Positions 49,498-58,718 are shown, counted from the first letter of the stretch. The stretch is 64,000 nucleotides of DNA from Rhizobium sp. R711 (GCF_002211365.1 NZ_LOKZ01000039.1:62001-126000); one strand, 5' to 3'. Notes: generated by a model not told the origin, from the sequence alone. Numbers and translations are program-made.

Positions 49498-50694
49498 TCA
49501 GCCCAGGACTTTGTCTCGGATGCGAAGAAAGGTCCTTTCGATCAACAGCCAGAGCAGGACTGCAGCAATGAAGCTCGTCATCATATAGACGAAAAATCCC
49601 TGCATTCCTTGCAGGTTTTGCGAACCCAAGAGGACCCTGTCCAAGTTGAAGACGGATTTGTGGGTCAAATAGAGACTGTAGGACAAGGTTGCCGTCACCG
49701 CTGCGCCTGCAATTGGCCACCGCCTGAGGACTTCGTCGAGGTCGAGAAGAGCACCAAGGAGAAGCGCTACCCCGAGTGAGATCAGTGGGAAACCAGCGAC
49801 CGCTCCAGGTTGAGCCTGAAAGACGAGGAACAAATTGGTCCCAGCGAGCGGACCTCGGATCGAGAACAGCACGATAGCACCTGCCACCAAGGCTGCTCCC
49901 ACCGAGGCTGCAACAGCTGGCGGCAAGACCCTTCGGTACAAGTCTGAGCGGAAAAAGCGAGCTGCAGCGAGAAGCACGCCAAACAGCAGACCATCGAACC
50001 TTGTGTAAGTGGGATAGTAGATATCCCGCAGGTAGACCGCAAATGCTTCTCGCGCTCGTCCAGCCCCGACCAGCTCACCAACCTCACCGTCCCAAATTGA
50101 GGACCGAAGAATTACGCCGAGGGCGACAAGCGTCACGGTCAGGAGAAGGGCCCACATCGCGCTGATTTTGCGGCAAAGCAGAAGAACCATTACAGGGAGC
50201 ACGAGGTAGAATTGCTCCTCCACGCTCAAGGTCCAAGCTTGCGTGAACGCATTGCCGTTGCGGGGATCAAGGCCAAGATTGACTGTAAACGTCGCGAAAC
50301 GCCAGATCGGTTGCATCGACGGAGCGTCGCGGAAAAGCGGAAAAAGGGCATAGAGCCCAAGCACAACGAAGTACGCCGGGAATATTCGGAACGCACGCCT
50401 CAGGTAGAACGACTTGAAGTCCAAGCGGCCCGTCCGCGACATCTCCTTAAACAGCTGAGTACCGATCAGGAACCCGCTTAGAACAAAAAAGATATCGACT
50501 CCGAGCCACCCGTAGTTGCGGACCCCGACCAGAACGCCGGGCGTTGCCTCAAGCGGCAAGTGAACGAGCATAACAAGAAGGATGGCCAACGCTCGCAGGA
50601 TATCTGGGCCGCTGGAGCGTGCCCCGACCGCCACGGCCCCGCTTGGTTGAGAGGTTTGCGACAAGGTCGATGCAGGACTGACTACGAGACTCAT
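49498..50694 (-). CDS. Acyltransferase-3 family membrane protein
   Basis: 398 residues with about ten membrane helices. The N-terminus has DILRALAILLVMLVHLPLEA with the catalytic-type His, and WLGVDIFFVLSGFLIGTQL; later WTLSVEEQFYLVLPVMVLLL is also a family hallmark. These proteins transfer acyl groups to sugars of exopolysaccharide, LPS or Nod factors. The target is unknown. It interrupts the copper genes without an evident functional link. Confidence 0.9.
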   Translation of the reverse strand: MSLVVSPASTLSQTSQPSGAVAVGARSSGPDILRALAILLVMLVHLPLEATPGVLVGVRNYGWLGVDIFFVLSGFLIGTQLFKEMSRTGRLDFKSFYLRRAFRIFPAYFVVLGLYALFPLFRDAPSMQPIWRFATFTVNLGLDPRNGNAFTQAWTLSVEEQFYLVLPVMVLLLCRKISAMWALLLTVTLVALGVILRSSIWDGEVGELVGAGRAREAFAVYLRDIYYPTYTRFDGLLFGVLLAAARFFRSDLYRRVLPPAVAASVGAALVAGAIVLFSIRGPLAGTNLFLVFQAQPGAVAGFPLISLGVALLLGALLDLDEVLRRWPIAGAAVTATLSYSLYLTHKSVFNLDRVLLGSQNLQGMQGFFVYMMTSFIAAVLLWLLIERTFLRIRDKVLG

Positions 50695-50912
50695 TTGGCC
50701 ACCTAATCCTCTCTCACACGGAAAACGTGCAGTAGATGTACACGTTCGGATGCGGACCGAAATGACACAGTTGTGAAAGGTGGAGTTAACCTAAATGAGT
50801 GGTAAACGGCGGGCGGCGAGCGCTGGTTGCCGCGAGACTTCGAACATAGCCTGAATTCGACGACTGAAAATTTACCGACCATACGGCATTGTCTCCCGGA
50901 AACGCTGGGGCA

Positions 50913-51395
50913 ATGATGCGGTACGGTTACAGAGCTTCGCAGATAGTCTTGCATTGGGTGGTGGCCGGCCTGGTTTCCGTTCAATATCTGACCGGTGGCA
51001 GTATCGAACGGACCCATCATGCCGTGCACATGGGCGTACAGCCGTCACACGTGGATGTGCTGCTACACCTTGTCCACAACTACGCGGGGATGGCCATCGG
51101 CGGCGTCATGGTCCTGCGGCTTCTCCTGAGGATCATGCAGCCGCCGTCAATGGCTGAACCGCCGACGGGTGCCGCGCTGGTAGCGAGGGCTCTTCACTTC
51201 GGCTTCTATGCGGCGCTCGTCGCACAAGCTGCACTTGGCTTTGTCGCCAGCTATTTGACGTTCTCCGTCGCGCCGCTTCACGTGATCGGCTCGTACCTGA
51301 TCCTCGCGCTGGTCACCGTCCACTTCGCAGCGGCCATATGGCACATTGATCAAGAGAGACGAAACGATGGATCGCATGATCCTTCCCCGGGATGA
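50913..51395 (+). CDS. Cytochrome b561-type membrane protein
   Basis: About 160 residues starting at the ATG pair 50913/50916 (frame open from 50889). Four membrane helices carry His residues positioned as haem ligands: RASQIVLHWVVAGLVSVQYL, LLHLVHNYAGMAIGGVMVLR, ARALHFGFYAALVAQAALGF and APLHVIGSYLILALVTVHFA. This is the prokaryotic b561 pattern (superoxide or quinone oxidoreductase). It may pass electrons to periplasmic copper enzymes; that is inference. Confidence 0.8.
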   Translation: MMRYGYRASQIVLHWVVAGLVSVQYLTGGSIERTHHAVHMGVQPSHVDVLLHLVHNYAGMAIGGVMVLRLLLRIMQPPSMAEPPTGAALVARALHFGFYAALVAQAALGFVASYLTFSVAPLHVIGSYLILALVTVHFAAAIWHIDQERRNDGSHDPSPG

Positions 51396-51773
51396 CAAGC
51401 CAGTCACCTGGACTGCCAGGTAACCCACGGTCCTCCAGCGTACGGAAGCTGTGAGTGGGACTTTAGTCCGATTGCCCAAGCTGCTTCTCATCCTAGAGTT
51501 CCCCTATCCTTCATCTCCTGGGAAGGACGCGGGAGACCACGATGGAGGGATGGTTCGCAAGAACTCTGTGGTCTCCCTGCTTGCCTTCGCCGCTGTCTTT
51601 GCTCGCTCAGCAGCCTTAAAGCGGCAAAATCAGTTCAGCAGTATTGACCTTCCAACGGTGGCAAGCCGTAAACGCCGCCACGACTGCCTCACAATGGTCG
51701 CGAATCATTGAGAAGTGCGGCGGCGCAATTGAAGTGCCGTCGCTTTGGCTGTAGCACTTGGGAAATGGGCAAA
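51396..51773. other. Non-coding stretch, about 380 bases
   Basis: No recognised gene. A short open frame after the cytochrome b561 gene (start about 51366, MDRMILPRDDKPVTWTAR) stops at once. Nothing else is supported. Confidence 0.4.
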
Positions 51774-52193
51774 ATGTATCGAATCGCACTGAGCAAAATG
51801 CTCATTTTTGTGCGGCTGGTGATCATCGTATCGCTGGCGGGATACACGTTGTCCAACGCGAACGCCGCCATGCATGGATCGGCTTTCCCCGAATTACCGT
51901 CAGCGGTTGCCGCTAGCGAGCACGAACAGCACGCTATGTCCGGCCACGACCATGCGATGACCGGCGATCATGAAGCAATTCAAGATGTCCACCAACACGA
52001 TCACGGGTCTACCTCGGGTGATGAGGACCAGTTCGCCAAACAGCAGTGCTGCAAGGACTTCTGTGGCGGTCTTGGCATCGTTTGTGAAGCTCATGACGTG
52101 GGCGGACCCGTCGTGTCTTCCATCCGGCAGTTCGTCAACGATCAAAGTCTGGTTGGCGAACTGCCGACCCTCCACCGGCCGCCTAACATCTGA
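51774..52193 (+). CDS. Exported His-rich protein with a CC-x3-C motif
   Basis: About 139 residues from ATG 51774 (alternative ATG 51765). The signal segment MLIFVRLVIIVSLAGYTLSN leads to ANAAMHG. Then follow a His-rich stretch (EHEQHAMSGHDHAMTGDHEA and DVHQHDHGS) and QQCCKDFCGGLGI. The clustered His suggest binding of Cu, Ni or Zn in the periplasm. No domain family recognised. It precedes the lipoprotein/TolC/oxidase/cupredoxin/CusF operon on the same strand. Confidence 0.7.
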   Translation: MYRIALSKMLIFVRLVIIVSLAGYTLSNANAAMHGSAFPELPSAVAASEHEQHAMSGHDHAMTGDHEAIQDVHQHDHGSTSGDEDQFAKQQCCKDFCGGLGIVCEAHDVGGPVVSSIRQFVNDQSLVGELPTLHRPPNI

Positions 52194-52283
52194 ATAGCGC
52201 TTAGCCCGTCGTGACGGGTCCGGAAGGCATGCCGTGGCGACAGCCGCGCCTGCCGGTCGATATCTGCTATTCGGATTTTTAAG

Positions 52284-52508
52284 ATGAAATCTTCCATATT
52301 CGTGGTGGGGCTGCCCCTGTTGGTGGGCGGCTGCGCATCCACACCTCCCGATGTTATCTCGTCGGCGGACGTCAGGGAGACGTACTCGGTGCGTCCTCTT
52401 CGATATCGTTCGCCCATATCTGGCTTCGTTGCTCGCCAGCCGGTCGATCCCAAGCCCTGGCGGCAGCAGAACGAGCAATCGTCTCCGAAGAACGGAGACG
52501 CATCATGA
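52284..52508 (+). CDS. Small lipoprotein upstream of the TolC-family gene
   Basis: 74 residues. MKSSIFVVGLPLLVGGCAST is a lipoprotein signal with lipobox VGGC; the mature part (SSADVRETYSVRPLRYRSPI then SGFVARQPVDPKPWRQQN) is polar and rich in Arg/Pro. No family recognised. It overlaps the TolC-family gene by four bases (ATGA), so the two are coupled and probably share the outer membrane. Confidence 0.65.
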   Translation: MKSSIFVVGLPLLVGGCASTPPDVISSADVRETYSVRPLRYRSPISGFVARQPVDPKPWRQQNEQSSPKNGDAS

Positions 52509-53968
52509 TCGCGATCAACAGGGCAATAGCTCTCACGGCCCTCCCGCTGATCCTTGGCGGCTGTGTCACCAACGCCGAGTACGCGAAGAAAGAAGCGGGC
52601 TTTTCCACCGTCTCCGCCAAGGTCGGCGGCGTCGCTTCCAAGCAGACCGTTTGGGTGCAAAATCAGCAACAGGCCCAGGCGGCTTCATCCCAGGTCAAGG
52701 CGATTCTTGCTCGGACGAAGGTGCTCGACACGGAGACAGCCGTTCAGGTGGCGCTGATCAACAACAAGGGCCTTCAGGCAGCCTATGCCGATCTGGGCGA
52801 CAGCGCAGCTGATGCTTGGCAATCGACGATGCTCCTCAACCCGACCGTTTCGATTGGTTTCTCCGGCATGGGTGCGCCCGAATTGGAAGCATTCCGGACA
52901 ATTGAAGGGGCGATCACGACCAATCTTCTGGCTCTGATGACCAAGAAGCGGGACATAGACATCGCTGATACCCGCTTCCATCAGGCGCAGTTGAATGCTG
53001 CGGTCAAAACGCTCCAGCTCGCGGCGGACACCCGCCGGGCTTGGATCAACGCGGTCGCGGCGTGGGAAAATGTCGGGCAACTACAACGCGCCCAGGCGGC
53101 GGCCGATGCAGCCTCAGAACTCGCAGAGAGGCTTGGCGAGACTGGTGCGATGACCAAGGGAGCCCAGGCCAGAGAGCACGTCTTCGTCGCCGAGTTGGCG
53201 GGGGAAACCGCAAAAGCCCGGTTGTCCGCTCGCCTCGCCAAAGAGGAACTTACCAGGCTGATGGGCCTCTGGGGGACCGATGTCGACTACCAGGTCCCCA
53301 ACAGCCTTCCGGCGCTGCCCAGGTCGCTGGCCAAACGGGATGCTATCGAAGCCGAAGCGCTGCGGAACCGCATCGACCTCCAGGCAGCTCGTCTGGAGCT
53401 GGAGGCTACCGCACGCTCCTATGGGCTCACCGAAGCCACGCGCTATGTCACGGACCTCGAAATCCTGACGGGCGTCGAGGCCGAACGCGAAGTCGAGGAT
53501 GGCAAGAAAAAGTGGGAGACGACCGCCGCTGTAGAGTTGGAGTTCGCTATCCCAATCTTCGACACGGGCAAGGCGCGGATGCGCAAGGCCGAGCTAGACT
53601 ACATGCGGGCCGCCAACCAGTTGGCCGAGAAGGCTGTGAACGTCCGCTCCGAGGCGCGGTCAGCCTACGAAGCCTATCGCTCGAACTACGACATCGCCCG
53701 GCATTACCGCAACAACGTCGTGCCACTGCGCACCAAGGTCGAGGAAGAGTCGCTCCTCACCTACAACGGCATGATCACCAATACCTTCGAGCTGCTGACC
53801 GATACCCGGGACAAGACCAATTCGATCCTGCTGTCGGTCAACGCGAAGCGCGACTTCTGGCTCTCCGAGGCGAACCTTGCACCGTCGGTTTACGGAGGCG
53901 GCTCCGCCGCAGCTCCGGCTGAGACCGAAGTCGCATCGTCTTCGGTAGCGAGCGGCGGCGGTCATTGA
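52505..53968 (+). CDS. TolC-family outer-membrane efflux lipoprotein (CusC-like)
   Basis: 487 residues. A lipobox (LILGGC) follows the signal. Two repeated outer-membrane-efflux modules are visible: DTETAVQVALINNKGLQAAY at about 75 and RNRIDLQAARLELEATARSY at about 290, with coiled helices between. The C-terminus ends in a Ser/Gly linker. Such trimers form the exit duct of CusABC-type metal pumps. No RND pump or adaptor gene is encoded in the window, so the partner is elsewhere or lost. It is in an operon with the oxidase at 53983. Confidence 0.9.
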   Translation: MIAINRAIALTALPLILGGCVTNAEYAKKEAGFSTVSAKVGGVASKQTVWVQNQQQAQAASSQVKAILARTKVLDTETAVQVALINNKGLQAAYADLGDSAADAWQSTMLLNPTVSIGFSGMGAPELEAFRTIEGAITTNLLALMTKKRDIDIADTRFHQAQLNAAVKTLQLAADTRRAWINAVAAWENVGQLQRAQAAADAASELAERLGETGAMTKGAQAREHVFVAELAGETAKARLSARLAKEELTRLMGLWGTDVDYQVPNSLPALPRSLAKRDAIEAEALRNRIDLQAARLELEATARSYGLTEATRYVTDLEILTGVEAEREVEDGKKKWETTAAVELEFAIPIFDTGKARMRKAELDYMRAANQLAEKAVNVRSEARSAYEAYRSNYDIARHYRNNVVPLRTKVEEESLLTYNGMITNTFELLTDTRDKTNSILLSVNAKRDFWLSEANLAPSVYGGGSAAAPAETEVASSSVASGGGH

Positions 53969-53982
53969 GAAAGGACATCCAG

Positions 53983-55329
53983 ATGTTCAACAGAAGACAA
54001 CTTTTCGGCGCTGGAGCTGCGATGCTTGCGGCAGGTGCCTGGACCAAAACATCGGCAATGGGATTGCCGGATGCGCCGACAATGGATTCGGCGGATATGC
54101 AGCCGCCACTGCATCCGACCTCCGGTCCCGACTACCAGCCCGTCGTGACCCTGAACGGCTGGACACTGCCTCATCGGATGAACAACGGTGTCAAGGAGTT
54201 CCATCTGATCGCGGAACCCGTCGAGCGCGAGATGGCGGACGGCATGACCGCCTACCTCTGGGGCTACAACGGCCAATCACCAGGACCGACCATCGAGGCG
54301 GTCGAGGGTGACCGGGTTCGCATCTTCGTCACCAACAAGCTGCCGGAACACACCACGATCCACTGGCACGGCATGATCTTGCCATCGGGTATGGACGGCG
54401 TCGGCGGCCTGACGCAGCCGCACATCCCGGTCGGGAAGACCTTCGTTTACGAGTTCGACCTCGTGAAGTCGGGCACCTTCATGTACCACCCGCACTCTGA
54501 CGAAATGGTCCAGATGGCAATGGGCATGATGGGCTTCTTCGTCATCCACCCCAAAAACCCGAAGTTCATGCGCGTCGACCGTGATTTCGTGTTCCTGCTC
54601 AACGCCTACGACATCGATCCGGGCTCCTACGTTCCGCGCATCATGGAGATGACGGATTTCAACATGTGGTGCTGGAACAGCCGCGTGTTTCCAGACATCA
54701 GCCCCCTGGTGGTTTCGAAGAACGACCGTGTGCGAGTGCGCGTCGGCAACCTGACGATGACCAACCACCCTGTCCACATGCACGGGTACGACTTCGAGGT
54801 CACCTGCACCGATGGCGGCTGGGTGCGTCCTGAAGCGCGCTGGCCCGAAGTCAGCATCGATATTCCCGTAGGCGCGATGCGAGCCTACGAGTTCGATGCC
54901 AAGTATCTCGGCGACTGGGCGATCCACTGCCACAAGTCCCACCACACGATGAATGCGATGGGCCACGACATCCCGACCTTCATCGGTGCCGACAAATCGA
55001 AGGTCGCGGAGAAGATCAAGAAGCTCCAACCAGACTACATGCCAATGGGAACCAAGGGCATGGCCGATATGGGCGAAATGGAAATGCCCATTCCCGAGAA
55101 CACCGTTCCCATGATGACGGGCTGGGGTCCACACGGCCCCATCGAAATGGGCGGCATGTTCTCGGTCGTGAAGGTCCGCGAGGGTCTCTCTGCGGACGAT
55201 TACTCCGATCCGGGCTGGTACGAGAACCCGCCCGGGACGCAGGCATGGGAGTGGACCGGCCAACTGCCGGACGCGACCAAAGCCAAAGATGCGAAAACGC
55301 AAATCACGCCGAAGCCGAGCAACGGCTGA
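53983..55329 (+). CDS. Copper oxidase (multicopper oxidase family), second copy
   Basis: 448 residues from ATG 53983 (AAGGA upstream; the TTG at 53965 overlaps the TolC stop). The N-terminus MFNRRQLFGAGAAMLAAGAW is a twin-arginine-like signal. Copper sites: TTIHWHGMILPSGMDGVGG, GTFMYHPHSDEM, TNHPVHMHGYDF and AIHCHKSHHTMNAMG. The Met/Gly-rich C-terminal segment (about residues 355-400) may handle cuprous ions. It differs clearly from the oxidase at 39225. It is grouped with TolC, a cupredoxin and CusF, suggesting periplasmic oxidation and sequestration of Cu(I). Confidence 0.9.
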   Translation: MFNRRQLFGAGAAMLAAGAWTKTSAMGLPDAPTMDSADMQPPLHPTSGPDYQPVVTLNGWTLPHRMNNGVKEFHLIAEPVEREMADGMTAYLWGYNGQSPGPTIEAVEGDRVRIFVTNKLPEHTTIHWHGMILPSGMDGVGGLTQPHIPVGKTFVYEFDLVKSGTFMYHPHSDEMVQMAMGMMGFFVIHPKNPKFMRVDRDFVFLLNAYDIDPGSYVPRIMEMTDFNMWCWNSRVFPDISPLVVSKNDRVRVRVGNLTMTNHPVHMHGYDFEVTCTDGGWVRPEARWPEVSIDIPVGAMRAYEFDAKYLGDWAIHCHKSHHTMNAMGHDIPTFIGADKSKVAEKIKKLQPDYMPMGTKGMADMGEMEMPIPENTVPMMTGWGPHGPIEMGGMFSVVKVREGLSADDYSDPGWYENPPGTQAWEWTGQLPDATKAKDAKTQITPKPSNG

Positions 55330-55363
55330 GGTTCCAATCTCCCAACCCGAAAAAGGATCAGGC

Positions 55364-55843
55364 ATGAAGAATTATGTACTAGCGCTGGCAATCGCCGCAC
55401 TTGCGACCCCGGCCCTGGCCTCCGGCAATCACGCAGGCGGACACGGTGAAAAGATGGCCGTCGGTGATCCGGGCGACAAAGCCAAGGTTACCCAGACCAT
55501 CCGCGTGACCATGAAGGAAACGGACGACGGCAAGATGCTCTTCCAGCCTGCCGTCTTCAAAGTCCGCAAGGACCAGACAGTGAAGATTTCCATCAAGAAC
55601 GCTGGTCAGTCGGACCACGAATTCGTGCTCGATCGGGAAGACAAGATCATGGAGCACAAGAAGGTCATGGAAAATTTCCCGGAGATGGAACACGCCGATC
55701 CCAACTCAATCCGCCTTGCAGCCGGCGAGAGCGGCGAGATCATCTGGACGTTCACGACCGACGGTGAGTTCAAGTTCGCCTGCCTCATCCCCGGCCATTT
55801 CGAGGCTGGAATGCACGGCGATGTGACCGTGGCCGCCAAGTAA
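55364..55843 (+). CDS. Exported cupredoxin-domain protein
   Basis: 159 residues from ATG 55364 (AAGGATCAGGC upstream). A signal peptide (MKNYVLALAIAALATPALAS) leads to a His-containing start (GNHAGGHGEKMAVGDPG) and a plastocyanin/azurin-like fold: VFKVRKDQTVKISIKNAGQS, DHEFVLD with the first His, and FKFACLIPGHFEAGMHGDV with Cys, His and Met of a type 1 site. It should carry electrons or copper between periplasmic partners. Confidence 0.92.
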   Translation: MKNYVLALAIAALATPALASGNHAGGHGEKMAVGDPGDKAKVTQTIRVTMKETDDGKMLFQPAVFKVRKDQTVKISIKNAGQSDHEFVLDREDKIMEHKKVMENFPEMEHADPNSIRLAAGESGEIIWTFTTDGEFKFACLIPGHFEAGMHGDVTVAAK

Positions 55844-55860
55844 GGTGAAGGAGTAGAACA

Positions 55861-56145
55861 ATGAAGAATATCCGCAAGATCGCGTTTGCCGTGACCCTGA
55901 GCATTGCAGCCGCATCCGGCGCTTTCGCCCAGGAGTTCACCAAGGGCGTCGTCAGCAAGATCGACGCCAAGGCGGACAAGATCACCATCAAGCACGAGGA
56001 CCTGAAAAACCTCGACATGCCCGCCATGACCATGGTGTTTCGTATGAAGGACCCGGCGCTCCTTGAAAAACTACAAGTGGGCCAGGACATCGAGTTCGTG
56101 GCCGAGCGGGTCGACGGCAAGCTGACCGTGACAGAAATCAAGTGA
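55861..56145 (+). CDS. cusF: CusF-like periplasmic copper-binding protein
   Basis: 94 residues with a signal peptide (to AFAQEF) and an OB-fold of the CusF/CopB-binding type. KITIKHEDLKNLDMPAMTMV contains the His and two Met that hold Cu(I) in CusF, and MVFRMKDPALLEKLQVGQDI follows. It normally delivers Cu(I) to CusB/CusA. Here it closes an operon with TolC, an oxidase and a cupredoxin, and a strong terminator follows. Confidence 0.92.
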   Translation: MKNIRKIAFAVTLSIAAASGAFAQEFTKGVVSKIDAKADKITIKHEDLKNLDMPAMTMVFRMKDPALLEKLQVGQDIEFVAERVDGKLTVTEIK

Positions 56146-56152
56146 TCTGACG

Positions 56153-56181
56153 GAGCCCGGGTCGCACCGAGGCCCGGGCTC
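56153..56181 (+). terminator. Rho-independent-type terminator after cusF
   Basis: GAGCCCGGG (56153-56161) and CCCGGGCTC (56173-56181) form a perfect 9-bp stem, followed by the T-rich CTGTCTGTTC. Confidence 0.85.
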
Positions 56182-56455
56182 TGTCTGTTCGAAATTCCGG
56201 TCGATCGTATGCTCGGATAGCGTTGCTGCAGCCGATGTCAAAACACGGTTTTCCTTCAGGAGGAAGCCATTGTGCTTTCGAAAATGCATCGCGATCTTGC
56301 GTGAGGACGCGATGCGGCGTTTGAACATAGGCGCAGCATTCCAGGTGATTGCAGCGTTCCGGCTCTTCCCCGCGGGTGTGTCCGCCCTGGCGGCTTGAAA
56401 CCGCCTGTGGTTTGCCTACCTACCATCACATTGCCTATCTTGAAGGAGCGCAGCC
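56182..56455. other. Non-coding gap between copper island and right-end genes
   Basis: No recognisable gene or repeat in about 270 bases; it marks the end of the copper cluster. Confidence 0.4.
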
Positions 56456-56941
56456 ATGGAACTTTCCGTGGTGCCCATCGTCAAGCCGGACGCCGCCAAC
56501 TTCATTTTTGGCCAGTCGCATTTCATCAAGACGGTGGAAGACATCCACGAGGCACTTGTTGGTGCGGTTCCTGGCATTCGCTTCGGGCTGGCTTTTTGCG
56601 AGGCCTCGGGCAAGCGGCTGGTGCGATGGTCAGGCAATGACGAATCCGCGATCGCCCTTGCACGGGACAATGCACTTGGTATTGGCGCTGGCCACACGTT
56701 CCTGATCTTCCTCGGGGACGGATTTTTTCCCGTCAACGTTCTGGCTGCGGTGCGCTCGGTGCCCGAGGTCTGCCGCATCTACTGCGCGACGGCCAACCCA
56801 ACACAGGTGATCGTCGCACAAACCGAGCTCGGCCGCGGCGTGCTCGGTGTGGTGGATGGCGCCTCGCCGCTCGGGGTCGAAACCGACGCCGACATTGCGT
56901 GGCGCAAAGACCTTCTGCGACAGATCGGCTACAAGCTGTAG
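56456..56941 (+). CDS. Adenosine-specific kinase-like protein (DUF355)
   Basis: 161 residues from ATG 56456, with AAGGAG upstream. The sequence MELSVVPIVKPDAANFIFGQ, TVEDIHEALVGAVPGIRFGL, AFCEASGKRLVRWSGND and the end NPTQVIVAQTELGRGVLGVV, DGASPLGVE match the small, strongly conserved family annotated as adenosine-specific kinase after a hyperthermophile structure. The physiological role in bacteria is unclear. It stands alone, with gene-free DNA on both sides. Confidence 0.85.
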   Translation: MELSVVPIVKPDAANFIFGQSHFIKTVEDIHEALVGAVPGIRFGLAFCEASGKRLVRWSGNDESAIALARDNALGIGAGHTFLIFLGDGFFPVNVLAAVRSVPEVCRIYCATANPTQVIVAQTELGRGVLGVVDGASPLGVETDADIAWRKDLLRQIGYKL

Positions 56942-57182
56942 CGATCTGAGCGTGGCCCAATTGAAGGGTGGCGCGGTGGCCGGTGCAGCGTCGCATAAAC
57001 GGAAGTTCATGCGCTGCGTTTGAGCCAGGAGCGCAACCGAGCTCGCTTGATCACCGAGTTCCAGCTTCTGGATACCAAGTTTCTTGCCTGCGGGGGCAAC
57101 AGCGCAAAAGCCGAGGAAGCTTCGTCGACAGCCGAGCGTCGCGAATGGGCGAAACCCTAGGTGTCCATTGATGGAGGAAAAA

Positions 57183-58718
57183 ATGGTCGGGCATCATTCA
57201 GACCCAAGCGGCCCCGATCTGGCCCTTGGCATCACACTCGCCGATCTTCCCGATGATGGCAAGCTGGTTGGCCATCGTGACGGTGAGGCCGTGCTTCTGG
57301 TGCGCCGCGGAGCGGAGATATTCGCCGTTGCGGCAGCCTGTTCGCACTATGGCGGACCACTCATCGACGGCCGTGTCGGCGACGACGGCATCCGCTGCCC
57401 GTGGCATCACGCCTGCTTCGACCTGCGCACCGGAGAGGCCCTGCGCGCGCCTGCGCTGTCGTCGCTCGCCTGCTGGTCCGTGGAAAGGCGCGGCGACAGG
57501 ATTTTCGTCGGCGAGAAGCGCCAAAAGCCGTCGCCTGCCCCCGACGATGTTGGCAAGGCCGGGGTTTCCCCGCAAAGAATCGTCATTGTCGGCGGCGGCG
57601 CGGCAGGCTTTGCTGCGGCAGAGAGACTGCGCCGTGTACGGTTTCAGGGCGCTATCGTCATGATCAGCGACGACGAAGCGGCGCCCGTCGATCGCCCGAA
57701 CCTGTCGAAGGATTATCTTGCGGGCAAGGCTCCGGAGGATTGGATCCCGCTGCGCAAGGAAGGCTTTTATGCCAGGAACGGCATTGACCTGCGCCTCGCA
57801 ACCAAGGTGGCCTCCATCGATATTAGAACCAAAGAGGTCGTGCTCGCCGACGAGACACGGATTGCCTTCGACAAACTGCTACTTGCGACTGGCGCCGAGC
57901 CGGTGCGACTGACCATACCCGGTGCGGACCAGCCACATGTCCACACGCTCCGCTCGCTTGCCGACTGCCGCACGATCATCGCGCAAACCAGATCGGCGCG
58001 GCATGCCGTCGTTCTTGGCGCCAGCTTCATCGGCCTCGAGGTTGCCGCCGCCCTTCGCGCACGCGGTGTCGATGTGCATGTCGTGGCGCCCGAGGAACGG
58101 CCGATGGAACGGGTGCTGGGCCCTAAGATGGGCGACTTCATCCGCGCGCTGCATGAGGAAAATGGCGTCGTCTTCCATCTTGGGGACGCCGCGGCGAGCA
58201 TCGGTCAAAGCGAGATCTTGTTACGCAGTGGCCGCACTCTGGCCGCCGAGTTGATCGTTGCCGGCATCGGCGTACGGCCACGGATCGATCTCGCCGAAGC
58301 CGCAGGTCTTGCCACGGATCGGGGTGTCGTGGTCGATGCCTACCTTGAGACCAGCGTTCCGGGGATATACGCAGCAGGCGACATCGCCCGGTGGCCCGAT
58401 CCCCACACCGGCGAGAGCATCAGGGTCGAGCATTGGGTGGTGGCGCAGCGGCAAGGTGCTGCCGCCGCGCTCAACATGATCGGACGCAGAAAGAAGTTCA
58501 CGGATGTGCCGTTCTTCTGGAGTCAGCATTATGACGTTCCTATCAACTACGTCGGCCATGCCGAGAGATGGGACGCAATCGAGGTCGAGGGCGACATTGC
58601 CGCGAAAGACTGCCTCCTGCGCTTCAATCGCGGCGGGGGAGTTCTGGCGGTTGCCACGATCTTCCGCGATGCCGACAGCCTCCAGGCGGAACTGGCAATG
58701 GAAAAAAGCAGCGCCTAA
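57183..58718 (+). CDS. Ferredoxin reductase-type FAD protein with N-terminal Rieske domain (AIF-like)
   Basis: 511 residues from ATG 57183, chosen for the GGAGGAAAAA directly upstream. Residues about 10-105 form a Rieske domain (CSHYGGPLIDGRVGDDG, then RCPWHHACFDLRTG: Cys-His and Cys-His ligands of a 2Fe-2S cluster). The rest is a pyridine-nucleotide/FAD oxidoreductase: IVIVGGGAAGFAAAERLRR, LLLATGAEPVRL, AVVLGASFIGLEVAAALRAR and the FAD-closing GIYAAGDIARW. The layout equals that of AIFM3-like reductases, passing electrons from NADH to a ferredoxin or haem protein. The partner is not encoded nearby. Confidence 0.92.
   Translation: MVGHHSDPSGPDLALGITLADLPDDGKLVGHRDGEAVLLVRRGAEIFAVAAACSHYGGPLIDGRVGDDGIRCPWHHACFDLRTGEALRAPALSSLACWSVERRGDRIFVGEKRQKPSPAPDDVGKAGVSPQRIVIVGGGAAGFAAAERLRRVRFQGAIVMISDDEAAPVDRPNLSKDYLAGKAPEDWIPLRKEGFYARNGIDLRLATKVASIDIRTKEVVLADETRIAFDKLLLATGAEPVRLTIPGADQPHVHTLRSLADCRTIIAQTRSARHAVVLGASFIGLEVAAALRARGVDVHVVAPEERPMERVLGPKMGDFIRALHEENGVVFHLGDAAASIGQSEILLRSGRTLAAELIVAGIGVRPRIDLAEAAGLATDRGVVVDAYLETSVPGIYAAGDIARWPDPHTGESIRVEHWVVAQRQGAAAALNMIGRRKKFTDVPFFWSQHYDVPINYVGHAERWDAIEVEGDIAAKDCLLRFNRGGGVLAVATIFRDADSLQAELAMEKSSA

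Noticed and set aside
54277..55365. 362-codon open frame opposite the second copper oxidase
   Set aside because: Composition (His/Asp/Val-rich) reflects reverse reading of a Met/His-rich gene; the plus-strand frame has all copper-ligand motifs.
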